Positions 18,699 through 27,898 of a DNA stretch of 64,000 bases are shown here, one piece after another. The stretch lies in the NCBI RefSeq assembly GCF_003385555.1, contig NZ_QOHR01000009.1:20088-84087 (forward strand), written 5' to 3'. Source of the DNA: Rhodosalinus sediminis (lineage in GTDB: Bacteria; Pseudomonadota; Alphaproteobacteria; Rhodobacterales; Rhodobacteraceae). Below the pieces are notes generated by a model that was not told the DNA's origin, did not search any database, and saw nothing but the letters and a program-made list of their open reading frames with translations. The number at the start of each line of letters is the position of its first letter. The stretch's first letter is position 1. Position numbers and translations under genes: made by a program.

Positions 18699-19667
18699 TC
18701 ACTCGGCGGCTTCCGCTCCCTCGGCGACGCCGAGCTCGGCGAGGAATTTCTCCGCGTCCAATGCTGCCATACAGCCCATCCCGGCGCTCGTCACCGCCTG
18801 GCGATAGACGTGGTCGGTGATGTCGCCGGCGGCGAAGACGCCCGGCACCGAGGTGCGCGTGGTGCCCGGCTCGACCTTGACGTAGCCGCCGTGGTGCGTC
18901 TCCAGCCGGTCCTTGACGAGTTCGTTGGCCGGCGCGTGGCCGATGGCGATGAAGACGCCCTTGCAGGCGATCTCGCTCACCGCGCCGGTGCGTACGTCGC
19001 GCACGCGCACGCCCTCGACGCCGAGCGGGTCCTCGGTGCCCACCACCTCGTCGAGGGTGTGGAACCAGAGGGTCTCGACCTTCGGGTTGTTGAAGAGGCG
19101 GTCCTGCAGCACCTTTTCCGCGCGCAGCTCGTCGCGGCGGTGGATGAGCGTCACCTTGGAGGCGAAGTTCGTCAGGAAAAGCGCCTCCTCGACGGCGGTG
19201 TTGCCGCCGCCGACCACGACGATCTCCTGCCCGCGGTAGAAGAAGCCGTCGCAGGTCGCGCAGGCCGAGACGCCGAAGCCCTTGAACTTCTCCTCCGAGG
19301 GCAGGCCGAGCCACTTCGCCCGCGCGCCGGTGGCGAGGATCACGGCGTCGGCGGTGTAGGTGGTGCCGCTGTCGCCCCGGGCGGTGAAGGGCCGCTCCCC
19401 GAGGTCGAGGTCGGTGATGATGTCGCTCTCGATCGCGCAGCCCACGGCGCGCGCGTGCGCCTCCATCCGGACCATCAGGTCGGGGCCCTGCACCTCGGTG
19501 TCGCCGGGCCAGTTCTCGACCTCGGTGGTGGTGGTGAGCTGCCCGCCGGGTTCGATCCCCTGCACGAGCAGCGGCTCGAGCATGGCGCGCGCGGCGTAGA
19601 CGCCGGCGGTGTAGCCCGCCGGGCCGGAGCCGATGATCAGAAGCCTTGTGTGCCGTGTCTCGCCCAT
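18699..19667 (-). CDS. trxB: Thioredoxin-disulfide reductase
   Basis: TrxB uses NADPH and FAD to reduce thioredoxin in the cytoplasm. The 322-residue protein has the FAD-binding [20 protein letters not shown] and redox motif CATC at 136-139 ([13 protein letters not shown]). The NADPH-binding site is [16 protein letters not shown] with HRRDELRA, and the C-terminal FAD segment is [17 protein letters not shown]. The ATG at 19667 follows GGAGGG; an upstream in-frame start would add an unlikely Arg-rich tail. It is divergent from the Lrp/AsnC regulator. Confidence 0.97.
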   Translation of the reverse strand: MGETRHTRLLIIGSGPAGYTAGVYAARAMLEPLLVQGIEPGGQLTTTTEVENWPGDTEVQGPDLMVRMEAHARAVGCAIESDIITDLDLGERPFTARGDSGTTYTADAVILATGARAKWLGLPSEEKFKGFGVSACATCDGFFYRGQEIVVVGGGNTAVEEALFLTNFASKVTLIHRRDELRAEKVLQDRLFNNPKVETLWFHTLDEVVGTEDPLGVEGVRVRDVRTGAVSEIACKGVFIAIGHAPANELVKDRLETHHGGYVKVEPGTTRTSVPGVFAAGDITDHVYRQAVTSAGMGCMAALDAEKFLAELGVAEGAEAAE

Positions 19668-19805
19668 GACGCCCTCCGCGATATTCCGTGCCGAGCATAT
19701 ATGCGAAGCGCCCCGCCGGAGAAAGGCCCGCGCCCGCGGACGCGGCATTGCGGCGCGGGCCGGAGCGGGCGTGCCTTAAGAAAGTTGCGCGCACGTGAAA
19801 CTTTA

Positions 19806-19833
19806 TTGCGCGTGCCGCGCTCGTTGCTATAAG
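19806..19833 (+). promoter_or_regulatory. Promoter and palindrome candidate for the Lrp/AsnC gene
   Basis: TTGCGC (19806-19811) and TATAAG (19828-19833) are 16 bases apart, 26 bases before the ATG. Just upstream, AAAGTT (19781-19786) and AACTTT (19799-19804) form an inverted repeat that could be an autoregulatory Lrp-type operator. Both are position-based predictions. Confidence 0.4.
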
Positions 19834-19858
19834 ACCCGCAATCCCACAGGAGGGCAGG

Positions 19859-20359
19859 ATGCCGTCGTCGCGCCTCGATCCGATCGACCGGAAGATTCTC
19901 GCCGAGCTTCAGGCCGACGGTCGCATGACCAACGTCGAACTGGCGCGCCGCGTCGGCATCTCGGCGCCGCCCTGCCTGCGCCGCGTGCGCACCCTCGAGG
20001 AGCAGGGCTACATCAAGGGCTACCACGCCCGCGTCGACGCGCACGAGCTCGGCTTCGAGGTGCAGGTCTTCGTCATGGTCGGCCTCGTCAGCCAGGCGGA
20101 GGCCGATCTGGTCGCCTTCGAGGAGCGCTGCCGCGCCTGGCCCCTCGTGCGCGAGTGCCACATGCTCAACGGCGAGGTGGATTTCATCCTCAAGTGCGTC
20201 GCGCCCGACCTCTCGACCTTCCAGAGCTTCCTGACCTCGGACCTGACCGCGGCGGAGAACGTGGCGAGCGTCAAGACCTCGCTGGTGATCCGCGGCGCCA
20301 AGCATGAGCCGGGCGTGCCCTTCGAGGTGCTCGAGGAGCGGCTCGGCCGCTCGGCCTGA
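19859..20359 (+). CDS. Lrp/AsnC-family transcriptional regulator
   Basis: The 166-residue protein has the N-terminal winged HTH (LDPIDRKILAELQADGRM, NVELARRVGISAPPCLRRV). The C-terminal RAM ligand-binding domain includes GFEVQVFVMVGL and VRECHMLNGEVDFILKCVA. Such proteins sense amino acids as octamers. The ATG at 19859 follows AGGAGGGCAGG. Its divergent partner is trxB; no amino-acid transport or catabolic gene is adjacent, so the effector cannot be inferred. The Hint gene converges four bases after its stop. Confidence 0.93.
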   Translation: MPSSRLDPIDRKILAELQADGRMTNVELARRVGISAPPCLRRVRTLEEQGYIKGYHARVDAHELGFEVQVFVMVGLVSQAEADLVAFEERCRAWPLVRECHMLNGEVDFILKCVAPDLSTFQSFLTSDLTAAENVASVKTSLVIRGAKHEPGVPFEVLEERLGRSA

Positions 20360-20362
20360 GCC

Positions 20363-21142
20363 TCAGGCGGCGGTGAGCCGGGCGAGCGTCTCGCCCGAGA
20401 CGCGCGGCCAGCCGAGCGGGCCGAAGCCCGCGAAATCCGTCAGATGCGGAAAGAGCGACAGGAACCGCGCCCGGAGCTCGGGCGCCAGCGTCTCGGCCGT
20501 GCGCAGGCCGGGGTGAAAGGTCTCGAGCATCAGCCCGCCCGCGTCGCAGGCCGTGTGCCGTTCGGTCAGCACCTGATGAACGCGCACCGGGCCGGGCGGC
20601 GTCACGGCGATCACGCCCTCGCCGTCGCGGAGATCGGCGAGCGGCGTCAGCACCCGGGCGGTGCCGCTCAGCCGGTCGAGCCCCGGGGGCGCGTGCAGCC
20701 GCCGCGCCGCCGGCCCGGCGAGCAGATCGCCCGCCGGGCGGCCCGGCCCGAAGGCCTCCGGCATGACCCGCGTGAGCGGCGGTGCCCCGGCGCCGGGGGC
20801 GATGGTGGTGCTCCCGATCCAGAGGATCGCCACCGTGTCGCCCTCGACCGTCACCAGCCGGTCGCCGGGGGCGAGATCTTCCACCGCCACCGGCCCGTCA
20901 GGCGTGCGCAGAAGCGTGCCGCGCGCCAGCGCGCCGGCGGCGTCGAGAAAGAGTGGATGATCGGGCACAGAGTGGCGGCGAAGCTCGACCCCGCCGTCGC
21001 CCCGGAGAGAGGCGGCCTCGATCACGCGCGAGAGAGAGGGCTCGCGCCGAGGCCGCCTGTCTGACCGAGCAAACCGGCCGCTCTCGGCCGGTACGGTGGA
21101 CGTCGTGTCGGCGGCGAGGCCGCGTCGGGGCTGCGTGGTCAT
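20363..21142 (-). CDS. Hint-domain (hedgehog/intein-like) protein
   Basis: The 259-residue protein has a Hint_2-type module from about 75 on. It contains GTLLRTPDGPVAVEDLAPGDRLVTVEG, where the usual block-A Cys/Ser position is filled within a GTLL context, then IAPGAGAPP and a C-terminal VLTERHTACDAGGLMLETFHPG. Such proteins are common in Rhodobacteraceae, often attached to secreted domains; here the module nearly fills the protein. It has no signal peptide and a disordered first 50 residues. ATG 21142 follows GGGGGATC. Function is unknown; autoprocessing is not assured because no obvious catalytic cysteine precedes the module. Confidence 0.75.
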   Translation of the reverse strand: MTTQPRRGLAADTTSTVPAESGRFARSDRRPRREPSLSRVIEAASLRGDGGVELRRHSVPDHPLFLDAAGALARGTLLRTPDGPVAVEDLAPGDRLVTVEGDTVAILWIGSTTIAPGAGAPPLTRVMPEAFGPGRPAGDLLAGPAARRLHAPPGLDRLSGTARVLTPLADLRDGEGVIAVTPPGPVRVHQVLTERHTACDAGGLMLETFHPGLRTAETLAPELRARFLSLFPHLTDFAGFGPLGWPRVSGETLARLTAA

Positions 21143-21364
21143 GTGATCCCCCAAAGGGTCGGTCACACCCGCGCCGGCCCCCACCAGCGCCGCAGACGGA
21201 CAGATGCGTCATGCCATCGTTGCGCCGCATATGAGCCAGATTTCGGCGGCCTTGTCAAAAACGCGCGCCCATTGTGGCCTGCGCGACGCCAAATCCGCCG
21301 GTGCGCGCGGCATTGTCCGCCGCCGGCATATCGGTGCCGCGGCGCGCGCCCGAATCGCCACGCC

Positions 21365-22120
21365 CTAGAGCCGGATCGCCGAGAGGAGCCGCCCGTAATC
21401 GGCCTCCGCCGCGTGGGTGGCCCGGCGGTAGGAGTAGAAGCGGTCCGGGTCGGCGTAGGTGCAGGCGCCGACCCACTCCGCCTGTCCGACGCCCGCCGCC
21501 CGGAGCCGCGCGAGCCCGTAGGCCGGCAGGTCGAACTGCACCCGGTCGCCGTCGCCCCGCGCGAAGAAGCGCGCGTTCCCGGCCGCGTCGGCGAGGAAGG
21601 TCGCCATGACCTCCGGCCCCACCTCGTAGGCGGACTGGCTGATCGCGGGGCCGATGACGGCGGTGACGCGCGCCGCCTCGGCGCCCAGCTCGCCCATGCG
21701 CGCGAGCGTCGCCTCCAGCACGCCGGCGCGCGCCCCGCGCCAGCCCGCGTGCGCGGCGCCGATCACGCCGGCCGCGCGGTCGGCGAGGAGCACCGGCATG
21801 CAGTCGGCCGTCAGCACGCCGAGCGCCAGTCCCGGCGTCGCCGTCGCCATGCCGTCGGCGCGCGGGCGCGTCGCGGGCGGCGCGTCGAGGGCGACCGCCT
21901 CGGCCGAGTGCACCTGATGCAGCGTCACGAGCCGCTCCGGCGCGACGTCGAGCGCCGCCGCCGCCCGCGCCCGGTTGAGCGCCACGATCTCCGCCTGGTC
22001 CGAGGAGCCGGGGCCGCAGTTCAGGCCCCCGAACACCCCCGAGGAGGCGCCCCCCTTGCGCGTGAAGAAGCCGTGGCGGAGCGGCGCGAGCGCGTCGGCG
22101 GTGATGGCCTCGAGCGTCAT
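21365..22120 (-). CDS. pgeF: Purine nucleoside phosphorylase/polyphenol oxidase PgeF (YfiH/laccase-domain)
   Basis: The 251-residue protein has the three zinc-site residues of the YfiH family: His71 (TLHQVHSAEAV), Cys107 (TADCMPVLLAD) and His124 (AAHAGWRGA). Family members act on purine nucleosides or correct peptidoglycan editing errors (PgeF in E. coli). The start ATG at 22120 overlaps the midA-like stop (ATGA), making it the last gene of lgt-midA-pgeF. Confidence 0.93.
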   Translation of the reverse strand: MTLEAITADALAPLRHGFFTRKGGASSGVFGGLNCGPGSSDQAEIVALNRARAAAALDVAPERLVTLHQVHSAEAVALDAPPATRPRADGMATATPGLALGVLTADCMPVLLADRAAGVIGAAHAGWRGARAGVLEATLARMGELGAEAARVTAVIGPAISQSAYEVGPEVMATFLADAAGNARFFARGDGDRVQFDLPAYGLARLRAAGVGQAEWVGACTYADPDRFYSYRRATHAAEADYGRLLSAIRL

Positions 22121-23184
22121 GGACCCACTCCGGGCGGCGGCGGGGCGCCCTCGGGATGGAGGGCGAGACACTTGAAGAGCGTCCCCATCTCCTCGGGGTG
22201 CGTCAACCGGCGATGGGCCGCGACGTGGCGCGCGCGCGCCTCGCCGGAAAGGCGCTCGGCCAGCCGCTGCGCCCGCGCGGTGATGCCGAGCCGCTCCAGA
22301 AAGACGCCCTGCGGCGTCGGCCCGGCGTGGGCGCAGGGCGCGGCCCGCGCGATCGCCTCGAAATCGACATGCGCCGTCAGATCGGCCTCGCCCGGCGCGG
22401 CGAAGGGGTCCGCGTAGGCGTGCCCCTGCACCGCCTGAAAGGTGTCGCCGCGCGCGCGCCAGTCGCCGTAGTCGAGGATCAGCGCCGCGCCGCCCTGCCG
22501 GGCGATGCGCGCGCCGATCTCCGCGGCGATGCCGGGGGCGGCGGGGCAGACCTCCACCACGTCGCCCGGCGCCGTGTCGGCCAGCCGGTCGGCGAGCGCG
22601 GGCTGCGGCGCCTCCCCCGCGAGGCCGAGCGCGAGGCGCCCCTGCACGCGCCCCACGCGCCGCTCCTGCCACATCTCGCCCCCGGCGCGCTGGAACTGCC
22701 GGATCGGCAGGGCGTCGAAGAACTCGTTCGCGACGAGGAAGAGCGGCCGGTCGTCGGGCAGATCGCCCACCGCCTCGTGCCAGACCACCGCGCGGTCGCC
22801 CAGCGTTTCGCGCTGGCGCGCGCGGAGCGCGGGCGAGGCCTCCACGAGGTGGATTTCCGCGGCCTCGAGGCAGCCCGGCACCGCGGCGAGGGCGCGCGTC
22901 ATGTCGGCCATCAGCGTGCCGCGCCCCGGCCCGAGCTCGGCGAGGGCGATCCGCGCCGGCGCGCCCTGATCGCGCCAGGCCTGCCCCAGCGCGAGGCCCA
23001 GCATCTCGCCGAACATCTGGCTGATCTCGGGGGCGGTGGTGAAATCGCCCGCCCGGCCGAGCGGGTCGCGCGTCGCGTAATAGCCGTGCTCGGGATGCCA
23101 GAGGCACTCGGCCATGTAATCGGCGAGCGACAGCGGCCCCTCCTGCGCGATCCGGGCGTCGAGGCGCGCAGCGAGCGGGGTCAT
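22117..23184 (-). CDS. MidA/NDUFAF7-family SAM-dependent methyltransferase
   Basis: The 355-residue protein starts [20 protein letters not shown] and has [21 protein letters not shown], the family N-terminal block. [16 protein letters not shown], the SAM motif [15 protein letters not shown] and [14 protein letters not shown] follow. The mitochondrial homologue NDUFAF7 methylates an arginine of complex I subunit NDUFS2; the bacterial target is less studied. It overlaps lgt and pgeF by ATGA at both ends, so all three are translationally coupled. Confidence 0.92.
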   Translation of the reverse strand: MTPLAARLDARIAQEGPLSLADYMAECLWHPEHGYYATRDPLGRAGDFTTAPEISQMFGEMLGLALGQAWRDQGAPARIALAELGPGRGTLMADMTRALAAVPGCLEAAEIHLVEASPALRARQRETLGDRAVVWHEAVGDLPDDRPLFLVANEFFDALPIRQFQRAGGEMWQERRVGRVQGRLALGLAGEAPQPALADRLADTAPGDVVEVCPAAPGIAAEIGARIARQGGAALILDYGDWRARGDTFQAVQGHAYADPFAAPGEADLTAHVDFEAIARAAPCAHAGPTPQGVFLERLGITARAQRLAERLSGEARARHVAAHRRLTHPEEMGTLFKCLALHPEGAPPPPGVGP

Positions 23185-24083
23185 GCGCGCGCCGGCCCGC
23201 GGCCCCGCATTGCCCGGAGCACGAGCGCCGCGCCCACGGCGAGCATCGGCAGCGACAGGATCTGCCCCATGGTCAGGCCGACGCCCCCGACATGCCAGGC
23301 GAGGCCGAGGGGATTGCCCTCGGAGACGAACTGCGGGTCGGGCTGGCGCACGACCTCCACGAGAAAGCGGGCGAGGCCGTAGCCCGCCAGAAAGACGCCG
23401 GTGATCAGCCCCGGCCGGGCGAAGGCGCCGCGCCGCCAGGCGAGCCAGATCAGCGCCGCGCCGAGCACCACGCCCTCGAGCGCGGCCTCGTAGAGCTGCG
23501 ACGGATGGCGCGCGCAGAGCTCGCCCACCGGCTGCCCGCAGGCCTGCGCCAGCCGGCCCGGAAAGATCACGCCCCAGGGCAGATCGGTGGGCCGGCCCCA
23601 GAGCTCGGCGTTGATGAAATTGGCGATCCGGCCGAGCAGGAGGCCCGGCGGCGTCGCCAGCGCCATGACGTCGGCCGCTTTGAGCGGCGCGACGCCCGCG
23701 CGCCGGCACCAGAGAAGCGCGGCCACCACCACGCCGAGGAAGCCGCCATGAAAGGCCATGCCGCCCTGCCAGAGCATCAGGATCTCGCCCGCGTTCTCGA
23801 GGTAGTATCCGGGCCGGTAGAAGAGCACGAACCCGAGCCGCCCGCCGAGGATCACGCCGAGGATCACCCAGGTCAGCAGGTCGTCCACCTGCTCCGCGGT
23901 CATCGGCGCCGCTCCGCCCGGCCAGAGCCGCGGCCGGTTGACCGCCATCACGGCGAGCCGCCAGCCGAGCAGGATGCCCACGATATAGGCGAGCGCATAC
24001 CAGCGCAGCGCGAACTCGAGGCCGAAGAGCTCGACGGAGAAGAGCTCGGACGAGATGTCGGGAAAGGGGATCGCGGCCAGCAT
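23181..24083 (-). CDS. lgt: Prolipoprotein diacylglyceryl transferase
   Basis: Lgt attaches diacylglycerol to the lipobox cysteine of prolipoproteins at the inner membrane. The 300-residue protein has seven or so membrane segments. It carries the signature [21 protein letters not shown], the essential-histidine stretch [11 protein letters not shown] and [13 protein letters not shown]. It is the first gene of the lgt-midA-pgeF operon, divergent from ubiK. Its upstream region holds a 13-base tandem repeat. Confidence 0.97.
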   Translation of the reverse strand: MLAAIPFPDISSELFSVELFGLEFALRWYALAYIVGILLGWRLAVMAVNRPRLWPGGAAPMTAEQVDDLLTWVILGVILGGRLGFVLFYRPGYYLENAGEILMLWQGGMAFHGGFLGVVVAALLWCRRAGVAPLKAADVMALATPPGLLLGRIANFINAELWGRPTDLPWGVIFPGRLAQACGQPVGELCARHPSQLYEAALEGVVLGAALIWLAWRRGAFARPGLITGVFLAGYGLARFLVEVVRQPDPQFVSEGNPLGLAWHVGGVGLTMGQILSLPMLAVGAALVLRAMRGRGPARA

Positions 24084-24107
24084 GTCCTCTCAGGTGCCCC
24101 GTGTCGT

Positions 24108-24166
24108 CCGCCCCGTCAAGCGCGCCCGTCAAGCGCGCCCGTCAAGCAGGCCCGTCAAGCAGGCCC
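24108..24166. repeat. 13-bp tandem repeat upstream of lgt
   Basis: Four full units of 13 bases ending GTCAAG (24108-24120, 24121-24133, 24134-24146, 24147-24159), plus a 7-base partial unit, lie 25 bases upstream of lgt. Units two and three are identical (CGCGCCCGTCAAG); the first and fourth differ at the 5' side. Copy number may vary between strains. Confidence 0.85.
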
Positions 24167-24287
24167 CGAGGCGCGCCCCGTCGTGTTCGCCGTCGGGCGC
24201 GGCTCATCGCCCCTTCCGGGCCTCTTCGCCTTGAGCGCCGGCCCACGTCGCGCCATATGAGCGGGGAAGGTAACACCGGAGAGACGC

Positions 24288-24536
24288 ATGCAGTCCCGCA
24301 GCAAGGTTTTCGACGACATGTCGCAGCTCATGACCAACGCCATGGGCGTCGCGCAGGGCGCGCGCGAAGAGGCCCAGACGGCGATGAACTCGATGATCGA
24401 CCGCTGGCTCGCCGATCGCGACCTAGTCACGCGCGAGGAATTCGACGCCGTGCGCGCCATGGCGCAGAAGGCGCGCGAGGAAAACGAGGCGCTGAAGGCG
24501 CGGATCGAGGCGCTCGAGGCGAAGCACGCCGAGTGA
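24288..24536 (+). CDS. ubiK: Ubiquinone biosynthesis accessory factor UbiK
   Basis: The 82-residue protein matches the UbiK/BMFP family. An amphipathic first helix (SKVFDDMSQLMTNAMGVAQGA) is followed by LVTREEFDAVRAMAQKAREEN and a C-terminal coiled coil. UbiK trimers associate with membranes and assist the Ubi complex in making ubiquinone. ATG 24288 follows GGAGAG. It is divergent from lgt and converges with the flavin reductase gene three bases after its stop. Confidence 0.9.
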   Translation: MQSRSKVFDDMSQLMTNAMGVAQGAREEAQTAMNSMIDRWLADRDLVTREEFDAVRAMAQKAREENEALKARIEALEAKHAE

Positions 24537-24539
24537 GGC

Positions 24540-25148
24540 TCAGCGGTCGTCGGGCCGGGCGAGGGGGAAGACCTCGTCCACCCGCGTGTAATCGCGGTAG
24601 CCCAGCCGCGCGAGCGGGCGGTAGCGCGTGACGTCGAAGATGCCGTCCACCAGCACGTCGTCGCGCAGATGGACGCCGGTGACCTCGCCGAAGACGACGT
24701 AATTCGCCGCGCCCGGCAGGCGCTCGATCCGGGTCAGCCTGCACTCGAGCGCCGCGGGCGCGCCCGCCACGCGGGGGCAGTCGATCGTCTCGCAGGAGGC
24801 GCGGCCGACGCCCGCGTGGGCGAATTCGTCCACCTCGCGCGGCAGCGTCTCGGAGCTCGCGTTCATCGCGTCGCGCATGGCGTATTCGACGATGTTCACG
24901 CAGAAGACGCCGGTTTCGCGGATGTTGGCGAGGCTGTCCTTGCCCGCGTCCTGATCGGGCTTCGCGCCGGTCGAGGCGAACATGATCTGCGGCGGCACAT
25001 AGGCCACGCCGTTGAAGAAGGAATAGGGCGCGAGGTTGTCCACCCCGTCCGCGCCGCGGCTCGAGACCCAGGCGATCGGGCGCGGAGACACGATCGCGCC
25101 GAAGGGATTGTGCGGCAGGCCGTGGCCGTCCTCGGGGCGGTAGAACAT
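24540..25148 (-). CDS. Flavin reductase family protein
   Basis: The 202-residue protein has the FMN-binding split-barrel fold. Key stretches are NPFGAIVSPRPIAWVSSRG, NLAPYSFFNGVAYVPPQIMF and KDSLANIRETGVFCVNIVEY, then DEVFPLARP at the end. Members reduce flavin with NAD(P)H or bind FMN; some supply FMNH2 to monooxygenases. No partner oxygenase is adjacent. It is followed upstream by a 527-base non-coding spacer. Confidence 0.88.
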   Translation of the reverse strand: MFYRPEDGHGLPHNPFGAIVSPRPIAWVSSRGADGVDNLAPYSFFNGVAYVPPQIMFASTGAKPDQDAGKDSLANIRETGVFCVNIVEYAMRDAMNASSETLPREVDEFAHAGVGRASCETIDCPRVAGAPAALECRLTRIERLPGAANYVVFGEVTGVHLRDDVLVDGIFDVTRYRPLARLGYRDYTRVDEVFPLARPDDR

Positions 25149-25675
25149 CGCGCGTCGCTCCTCTCTTGGTGCGCCGCTGCCTAACCCGACGGGGTCGCCG
25201 GCGCCAGTCGCCCGGCCTGCGTAGGCGCAGAGGCGCCGTGCGCCGGCGCAGAGCGTGCGCGGCGGTGCCCCACGCGCCCGCCACGCGCGGCGACGCCCCT
25301 CGCACCTACAGCCTCGGGCCGAGGGGGCGCCCGACCCGCGCCACCGGTGGGCCATGGCATCCGACCGACGGACCTGCACCGACGCCACGCGGCCGCCCCC
25401 GGTCGAGGCCCGCGCCCCGCCCCTTCCGGCCACGAACGCCGCGCCGTGCCCGACGCGTCCGCCCCTTCTTCTTGGCTCAAATATCCCCGCCGGAGGCCCG
25501 GCCGCGCGCACCGCGCGCGGCCCGAACGAGCGTGTCGCGCGCACCGCGCGCGGCCGCTGAACGGGCGCTCGGCTCCGACCGTTCGCGCGGGGGCGCGCCG
25601 CCTGACCGCCGCGCGGAACTATACCGCCCGGCGCGCCGGGCGGCCTGCCGGGCGCCGCCCCCGCGCCGCGCGCCG
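25149..25675. other. Non-coding spacer with hairpins and a dispersed-repeat copy
   Basis: No gene is supported in these 527 bases. They hold a perfect 20-base palindrome at 25624-25643, suited to ending thrS. Two copies of CGCGCGCACCGCGCGCGGCC lie at 25503-25522 and 25536-25555, each a hairpin with an ACC loop. A CTTGGCTCAAATATCCCC-type element lies at 25466-25496 (see repeat entry). The rest is very GC-rich with no open frame of typical codon use. Confidence 0.6.
25466..25496 (-). repeat. Rhodobacteraceae-type dispersed element (GGATATTTGAGCCAAG), copy 1
   Basis: On the minus strand it reads CCGGCGGGGATATTTGAGCC, then AAGAAGAA. The CGGGG/CGGAG-A/GTATTT-x-GCCAAG pattern recurs at 54553-54581 on the plus strand. 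I recall this string as common in intergenic DNA of the family; that recollection needs a genome search. Confidence 0.6.
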
Positions 25676-27634
25676 TCACGCGCGGTCGGGCGCGCGCGCC
25701 TCCTCCGAGAGCCGGCTCACGATCTCGTCGAGTCCCGCGCTCGCGGTGGCCTTCTCGCCGAGCCGGCGCACGGTGACCGTGCGCTCGTCCACCTCGCGCT
25801 GGCCCACGGCGAGGATCACCGGCACCTTGCCGAGCGAGTGCTCGCGGACCTTGTAGTTGATCTTCTCGTTGCGCAGGTCCGCCTCGGCGCGCAGGCCGGC
25901 CGCGCGCAGCGCCGCGACGGCCTCCTCGGCGTAAGCATCCGCGTCGCTGGTGATCGTGGCCACCACCACCTGCCGCGGCGCGAGCCACATGGGCAGCTTG
26001 CCGGAATAGTTCTCGATCAGGATGCCGATGAAGCGCTCGAAACTCCCGAGGATCGCGCGGTGCAGCATCACGGGGCGGTGCTTTTCGCCGTCGGCGCCGA
26101 TGTAGGAGGCGTCCAGCCGCTCCGGCAGGTTGAAATCGGCCTGGAAGGTGCCGCACTGCCACTCGCGCCCGATCGCGTCGGTCAGCTTGAAGTCGAGCTT
26201 CGGCCCGTAGAAGGCGCCCTCGCCCGGGTCCACCTCGTAGTCGTTGCGCACGGCGAGGATCGCCTTCTCGAGCGCGGCCTCCGCCTTGTCCCAGACCGCG
26301 TCCGAGCCCACGCGCACCTCCGGCCGGGTCGAGAGCTTGATGTCGAAGCTCGGAAAGCCCGTGTCGCGGTAGACCTTGGACAGGAGATCGATGAAGCCCG
26401 CGCATTCGGCCTCGATCTGGTCCTCGGTGCAGAAGATGTGCGCGTCGTCCTGCGTGAAGCCGCGCACGCGCATCAGCCCGTGCAGCGCGCCATGCGCCTC
26501 GTAGCGGTGGCAGGAGCCGAACTCGGCCAGCCGCAGCGGCAGGTCGCGGTAGCTCTTGATGCCGGTGTTGAAGACCTGCACGTGGCAGGGGCAGTTCATC
26601 GGCTTGAGCGCGTTGACGCGCTTTTCCTGCGCGTGCTCCTCGTCGATCTCCGTGATGTACATGTTCTCACGGTACTTGTCCCAGTGCCCCGAGGCCTCCC
26701 AGAGCTTGCGGTCCACCACCTGCGGCGTGTTGATCTCGCGGTAGCCGGCGGCGTCGAGCCGGCGGCGCATGTAGTCCTGCATCTCGCGGTAGATCGTCCA
26801 GCCGTCCGGGTGCCAGAAGACCATGCCCGGCGCTTCCTCCTGGAAGTGGAAGAGTTTCATCTCGCGGCCCAATCGGCGGTGGTCGCGCTTCTCCGCTTCC
26901 TCGAGGAAATGCAGGTAGTCCTTGAGCTCCTGCCGGGTCTTGAAGGCGACGCCGTAGATGCGCTGCAGCATCGGGCGGTTGGAGTCGCCCCGCCAGTAGG
27001 CGCCGGCCACCTTCATCAGCTTGAAGGCGTCGGCGGGCACCTGCCCGGTGTGGCTCAGGTGCGGGCCGCGGCAGAGGTCCTGCCAGTCGCCGTGCCAGTA
27101 CATGCGCACCGGCTCGCCCTCGGGGATCGCCTCCACGAGCTCGACCTTGAAGGGCTCGCCCTTCTCCTCGTAGTGGCGGATCGCGCGTTCGCGGTCCCAG
27201 ACCTCGGTGGTCACCGGATCGCGCGCCGCGATGATCTCGCGCATCTTCGCCTCGATCGCGCCAAGGTCCTCGGGCGTGAAGGGCTCGTCGCGGTCGAAGT
27301 CGTAGTACCAGCCGCGCTCGATCACCGGGCCGATCGTGACCTTCGTCTCGGGCCAGAGCTCCTGCACGGCGCGCGCCATGATGTGGGCGAGGTCGTGGCG
27401 GATGAGCTCCAGCGCGGGCGCGTCGTCGGCCATGGTGTTGATGGCGATCTCGGCGTCCGCCTCGATCGGCCACTGCAGGTCGTGGTGGCGCCCGTTCACC
27501 TGCGCGCTGATCGCCTTCTTGGCGAGCGACTTCGAGAGGCTCGCGGCGACCTCGGCGGGCGTGGTGCCGGCGGGAAACTCGCGGACGGAGCCATCGGGGA
27601 AGGTCAGGGAAACGGTGGACTGGTCGAGGGCCAT
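25676..27634 (-). CDS. thrS: Threonyl-tRNA synthetase
   Basis: ThrRS charges tRNA-Thr. The 652-residue protein has the N-terminal TGS domain ([20 protein letters not shown]). An editing domain follows with [16 protein letters not shown] and the [13 protein letters not shown] region. The class II catalytic core includes [30 protein letters not shown] and [19 protein letters not shown]. The anticodon-binding domain ([17 protein letters not shown]) ends the protein. Length is standard. The upstream 264 bases hold a long inverted repeat, but no T-box is expected or seen. Confidence 0.98.
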   Translation of the reverse strand: MALDQSTVSLTFPDGSVREFPAGTTPAEVAASLSKSLAKKAISAQVNGRHHDLQWPIEADAEIAINTMADDAPALELIRHDLAHIMARAVQELWPETKVTIGPVIERGWYYDFDRDEPFTPEDLGAIEAKMREIIAARDPVTTEVWDRERAIRHYEEKGEPFKVELVEAIPEGEPVRMYWHGDWQDLCRGPHLSHTGQVPADAFKLMKVAGAYWRGDSNRPMLQRIYGVAFKTRQELKDYLHFLEEAEKRDHRRLGREMKLFHFQEEAPGMVFWHPDGWTIYREMQDYMRRRLDAAGYREINTPQVVDRKLWEASGHWDKYRENMYITEIDEEHAQEKRVNALKPMNCPCHVQVFNTGIKSYRDLPLRLAEFGSCHRYEAHGALHGLMRVRGFTQDDAHIFCTEDQIEAECAGFIDLLSKVYRDTGFPSFDIKLSTRPEVRVGSDAVWDKAEAALEKAILAVRNDYEVDPGEGAFYGPKLDFKLTDAIGREWQCGTFQADFNLPERLDASYIGADGEKHRPVMLHRAILGSFERFIGILIENYSGKLPMWLAPRQVVVATITSDADAYAEEAVAALRAAGLRAEADLRNEKINYKVREHSLGKVPVILAVGQREVDERTVTVRRLGEKATASAGLDEIVSRLSEEARAPDRA

Positions 27635-27771
27635 GTCCGCTCTCCTCGTCGGTTCGGCGCCTACCGAGCGCCCGGTTGCGGGTCGGGTTCGCGCGCTGAA
27701 TGGCCGCGCGCCGGCGGAAAGTCAACGCGGGCGGCGCGCAGCGGGCCGCATCGAACCGCGCCGGCGCGCCG

Positions 27772-27835
27772 GGGCGCTCCTCCCTCCCGCCGGTCGGTCG
27801 TCGCGAGGAGGGACCGAAGGGACCGAGGAGCGCCC
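27772..27835. repeat. Long-loop inverted repeat upstream of thrS
   Basis: GGGCGCTCCTC (27772-27782) and GAGGAGCGCCC (27825-27835) are exact complements 42 bases apart. The loop contains a further CCTCCC/GGAGGG pair. The element lies 137-201 bases upstream of the thrS start and 64-127 bases upstream of the hydrolase at 27899, so it could be a terminator, a structured leader, or neither. Confidence 0.55.
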
Positions 27836-27898
27836 GCCGGGCCCTTTTCTCCCGCGGCGCGAGCGGGCAGTCTCGCCCCGGGGCAAGAGGAGGCGCGC

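Noticed and set aside
27635..27898. T-box riboswitch before thrS
   Set aside because: No T-box motif (TGGNACCGCG-like) or specifier structure is seen, and T-boxes are not expected for thrS in Alphaproteobacteria.
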